Below are positions 23,560 to 25,321 of a stretch of DNA of 25,321 nt, one piece after another. Origin of the DNA: JAKLIN01 sp049288015 (GTDB lineage: Archaea; Nanobdellota; Nanobdellia; Pacearchaeales; GW2011-AR1); contig JBAQGX010000005.1 in assembly GCA_049288015.1 (NCBI GenBank), positions 1 through 25,321 on the forward strand, written 5' to 3'. The notes beneath the pieces are model-generated. The model made no database searches. It was given only the letters and a program-made list of their open reading frames with translations, and was not told the DNA's origin. The number at the start of each line of letters is the position of its first letter. Position 1 is the first letter of the stretch. Made by a program: the position numbers and the translations under genes.

Positions 23560-23576
23560 AGATTACTTTAATCATC

Positions 23577-24056
23577 ATGAAAAAGAGGAAGAAAGATTCC
23601 AAAAGAGTTTACAACAATAGATTACTTTACACTTTAGTTGTTATTGGAATTTTAGCTATAGTGGGAGTTGCAGTTTATGCAGATTCACCATCTGCGATAA
23701 TTCCAAATCCAGGTCATTCTATTTCAGAGATTCAAACCTGTGGTACCAACGGTGATACTTTGGAGATAGTTTCTGGAAATTGGGCTTGTGTTCAGGCTCC
23801 CGCTGGACCTGCTGGACCAACCGGTGCTACCGGTCCTGCTGGACCTGCTGGACCAACAAGTTTTAGCCAGAGTTCACAAGTGTATCTTTGCCCATTGGAT
23901 AATCAACGATCTGCAGGAGCTATTGGATATTGCCAAAGCACTTGTAATGCTCAGTTGACAACTTCATCTACATGTTATACTCACTGGTCTTGGCAGACTT
24001 CGTGTGATCAGATTTTTGTTTTTCAATGTACTCCTGAAGGGTATTTGGTGACTTAG
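23577..24056 (+). CDS. Membrane-anchored protein with short collagen-like repeat
   Basis: The 159-residue protein has a basic N-terminus and one hydrophobic segment (about 17-34) serving as signal or anchor. A stalk segment (GDTLEIVSGNWACVQ) leads into six G-X-Y triplets (GPAGPTGATGPAGPAGPT, about 78-95). The C-terminal part (about 96-159) has seven cysteines, for example YLCPLDN, GYCQSTC and QTSCDQIFVFQC, and may form a disulfide-bonded head. Six triplets are few for a stable triple helix, so a short trimerising stalk is the most that can be suggested. Its disulfides could depend on the redox pair at 5157-6230. The function is unknown. Confidence 0.75.
   Translation: MKKRKKDSKRVYNNRLLYTLVVIGILAIVGVAVYADSPSAIIPNPGHSISEIQTCGTNGDTLEIVSGNWACVQAPAGPAGPTGATGPAGPAGPTSFSQSSQVYLCPLDNQRSAGAIGYCQSTCNAQLTTSSTCYTHWSWQTSCDQIFVFQCTPEGYLVT
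23802..23857 (+). repeat. 20-base direct repeat in the collagen-like region
   Basis: An identical 20-base segment starting GCTGGACCTGCTGG occurs at 23802-23821 and 23838-23857. It encodes part of the G-P-A/G-P-T triplets. Recombination or slippage between copies would change the repeat number in steps of 36 bases and keep the frame. Confidence 0.85.
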
Positions 24057-24068
24057 TTTCTTTGAAAC
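24056..24068. promoter_or_regulatory. Palindrome upstream of the lipoprotein-sigma transcript
   Basis: GTTTC-TTT-GAAAC has five-base arms and lies four bases upstream of the TATA box at 24073, touching the stop codon of the collagen-like gene. It could be an operator or a weak hairpin; no T-run follows it. Confidence 0.3.
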
Positions 24069-24072
24069 AAAA

Positions 24073-24082
24073 ATATTTAAAC
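24073..24082 (+). promoter_or_regulatory. TATA box of the small lipoprotein / sigma unit
   Basis: ATATTTAAAC is centred about 26 bases before the ATG at 24103. No equally good box lies between this gene and the sigma gene. Confidence 0.45.
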
Positions 24083-24102
24083 TTGGATTTTAATTTTTAC
24101 TT

Positions 24103-24318
24103 ATGAGTTTAGAAAGTAAAGTGGGCAATGGGAGCAAGTTCAAGAGAATTATATATGCTGCAGCTATTGGATTAAGTCTTGCTACTACGGGCTGTCCTGT
24201 AGGTTATACCGGAATTTTTTATTCAAATTATAGAAGTTTTCGTTTAGAAAGGCCTCATTACTCGGCTCCTATCTTTTTAGAGAGACGTTTTAGATTTGAT
24301 CATCCTAGTAGGAGATAA
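24103..24318 (+). CDS. Tiny putative lipoprotein
   Basis: The 71-residue protein has a basic N-terminus, a hydrophobic stretch (about 17-27) and a lipobox-like LATTGC with Cys31. The mature part is about 41 residues, rich in Tyr, Phe and Arg, with no recognised fold. It lies 46 bases upstream of the sigma-factor gene on the same strand and probably shares its transcript. A link in function to the sigma factor cannot be shown from the sequence. Confidence 0.6.
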   Translation: MSLESKVGNGSKFKRIIYAAAIGLSLATTGCPVGYTGIFYSNYRSFRLERPHYSAPIFLERRFRFDHPSRR

Positions 24319-24364
24319 GAAGTTCTGTTCAGTGTGTTAATTCTGGTAAATATAAGATAAAAAA

Positions 24365-25216
24365 ATGGTAAAATATCCACATATAATCGATGGAAAAGAT
24401 CTGTATAATAGAGAAGTCTTTTCTGAATATTTCAAGAAGTATGAGTCTATGGAAGATCTGAAATTAAAAGCAAGATTAAAGGATAGATTGATTACAGCAC
24501 ATCTCGCTTTGGTTGATAAGATTTCTCATTCATATAAGAGTAATGTTTTGGAAGATGAAGATATTGTGGGCTATGGTCGTGTTGGACTAATTCATGCATT
24601 TGATCGTTTTGATCCTGATAAAGGATATGCTTTTAGCACTTATTCTTCTTGGTGGATCAGGCAGGCAATAATGAGGGGAATAGCAGAAGAAGGAAGATCG
24701 ATAAGAATCCCAGTTAATGTGTTGGCAGGACTGGTAAAATTAGAGAAGGCGAAAGAACAGTATACAAAGAAGTATAATCGAGCTCCAACAGTTGAAGAAT
24801 TAGCTTCTTATGTAGGAAAATCTCCCATACAGGTAGGAAATGATCTTGCTCTTTTTTATAGACAAGTAGTATCCATAGATTCTTTGCTTGATACTGATGA
24901 GGAAGAACAAGAAGGAGACAACTTTGTAGGGGATCCAGATTCTATGAAGCAGTTTGATGATTTATTGGATAAACTAGATTCAGAAAAACTTATGAGTGAA
25001 ATTGATCTTAGTCCTAGAAATAGAGGACTTTTATATAAAAAGTGGGGTCTTAATGGAAATCCAGAATCAACTCTAGATGAAGTAGGTAAGGAGTACAAAA
25101 TCACTAGGGAAAGGGTAAGACAGATAGCTGACAGAAGTCTTAAGATAATAAGATTAAAGGTTAATCAGGATTTAGAAAGAAGATTGTCATTTGAAACAAA
25201 AGAAGAACCTCAGTAA
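24365..25216 (+). CDS. Bacterial-type sigma-70 family RNA polymerase sigma factor
   Basis: The 283-residue protein has the sigma-70 regions in order. Region 2 (about 38-112) contains DIVGYGRVGLIHAFDRFDP, then GYAFSTYSSWWIRQAI with the paired Trp 96-97 for promoter melting and Gln100 at the -10 contact position. Region 3 (about 113-175) is followed by an acidic finger-like linker (about 171-190). Region 4 (about 205-266) contains STLDEVGKEYKITRERVRQI, with R248, E249, R252 and Q253 equivalent to the -35 contacts of RpoD. Region 1.1 is absent, region 1.2 is not clear, and the extended -10 residues of region 3.0 (His, Glu in RpoD) are replaced. It is group 2/3-like. Such a factor is exceptional in Archaea. 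Base composition and codon use look like the neighbours. Confidence 0.93.
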   Translation: MVKYPHIIDGKDLYNREVFSEYFKKYESMEDLKLKARLKDRLITAHLALVDKISHSYKSNVLEDEDIVGYGRVGLIHAFDRFDPDKGYAFSTYSSWWIRQAIMRGIAEEGRSIRIPVNVLAGLVKLEKAKEQYTKKYNRAPTVEELASYVGKSPIQVGNDLALFYRQVVSIDSLLDTDEEEQEGDNFVGDPDSMKQFDDLLDKLDSEKLMSEIDLSPRNRGLLYKKWGLNGNPESTLDEVGKEYKITRERVRQIADRSLKIIRLKVNQDLERRLSFETKEEPQ

Positions 25217-25228
25217 GTTTTAAAAATA
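25217..25228 (+). promoter_or_regulatory. TATA box of tRNA-Asp
   Basis: GTTTTAAAAATA directly follows the sigma stop codon and is centred about 27 bases before the first tRNA base at 25250. This is an archaeal-type promoter next to the sigma gene. Confidence 0.45.
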
Positions 25229-25249
25229 ACTTACCATATCCTCATTTGA

Positions 25250-25321
25250 GCTCCGGTAGTTTAATGGCTAGAACACGAGCCTGTCGCGCTTGAAACCCGG
25301 GTCCGATTCCCGGTCGGGGCG
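25250..25321 (+). tRNA. tRNA-Asp (anticodon GTC)
   Basis: The 72 bases form a standard cloverleaf. The acceptor stem is GCTCCGG/TCGGGGC with two G-T pairs, the D stem GTTT/GAAC, and the anticodon stem CGAGC/GCTTG around the loop CTGTCGC with anticodon GTC. The T arm is CCGGG-TCCGATT-CCCGG. The discriminator is G, as expected for aspartate. The gene body ends exactly at the window edge, so whether CCA is encoded cannot be seen. Confidence 0.95.

Noticed and set aside
23562..23574. GATTA-CTT-TAATC inverted repeat before the collagen-like gene
   Set aside because: Short AT-rich palindromes are frequent in this composition, and this one lies between the TATA box and the start without other support.
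24319..24364. Possible bacterial -35/-10 promoter before the sigma gene
   Set aside because: TATAAG at 24351-24356 is near a -10 consensus, but the matching -35 position (TTCAGT) fits only three of six bases and the start would lie at the ATG itself. Such AT-rich matches are expected by chance here.
24365..25216. Sigma gene as bacterial contamination
   Set aside because: Codon use, AT content and promoter style look continuous with neighbours, and it is bracketed by archaeal-type TATA boxes. Contamination cannot be excluded without coverage data, but nothing in the sequence marks a join.
1..25321. CRISPR arrays, transposases, integrase genes, attachment sites
   Set aside because: I looked for regularly spaced repeats, terminal inverted repeats and recombinase motifs and saw none; the two tRNA genes have no adjacent integrase or duplicated tRNA end within the window.

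Overview
The window looks like a chromosomal piece of a small-genome archaeon, most likely of the DPANN group (Woesearchaeota/Pacearchaeota-like). The lineage is inferred. What supports Archaea is direct: archaeal eS6, archaeal-length uS10 and an aIF5B-type initiation factor, a PC4-like coactivator, and TATA boxes about 25 bases upstream of many start codons, which suggests leaderless mRNAs. The DNA is AT-rich and gene-dense; no gap exceeds about 140 bases.

Layout. (1) 1-1079: the start of a secreted, sequon-rich protein with tail-fibre-like repeats, cut by the left edge. (2) 1130-5060: information processing: eS6, a RecJ-like DHH phosphoesterase with an OB domain, and aIF5B. (3) 5157-6807: a two-gene thiol-redox operon (VKOR-type thioredoxin plus CcdA-like membrane protein), a PC4-like protein and a small membrane protein. 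(4) 6881-9352: UppP-like polyprenyl-diphosphatase, two unrecognised membrane proteins and a small secreted protein with a long leader, a strong ribosome-binding site and a palindrome beside its TATA box. (5) 9492-11939: tRNA-Ser(GGA) and a tight thyA-folA-tmk operon for dTTP synthesis. (6) 12009-14310: uS10, divergent from a KefB-like antiporter, and a small charged protein. (7) 14407-24318: mainly a cell-surface region with a lipoprotein carrying an Ig-like domain, a PGF-pre-PGF-like anchored surface protein, a second lipoprotein, a large gingipain-like (C25) protease with cysteine-rich ends and its membrane-anchored partner, SerRS, a collagen-like membrane protein and a third, tiny lipoprotein. 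(8) 24365-25321: a complete bacterial-type sigma-70 factor followed by tRNA-Asp(GTC).

Two themes tie the genes together. The first is the envelope: heavily sequon-rich surface proteins, a polyprenyl-diphosphatase that could recycle glycan carrier, disulfide-rich secreted proteins, and a membrane relay that could supply or remove disulfides. The second is bacterial-type functions in an archaeal frame: the sigma factor, three lipobox proteins and the thymidylate operon. The sigma-70 gene is the most striking item because archaeal RNA polymerase normally uses TBP and TFB; it retains the residues used for -35 recognition and -10 melting, and it is flanked by genes with archaeal-looking promoters.
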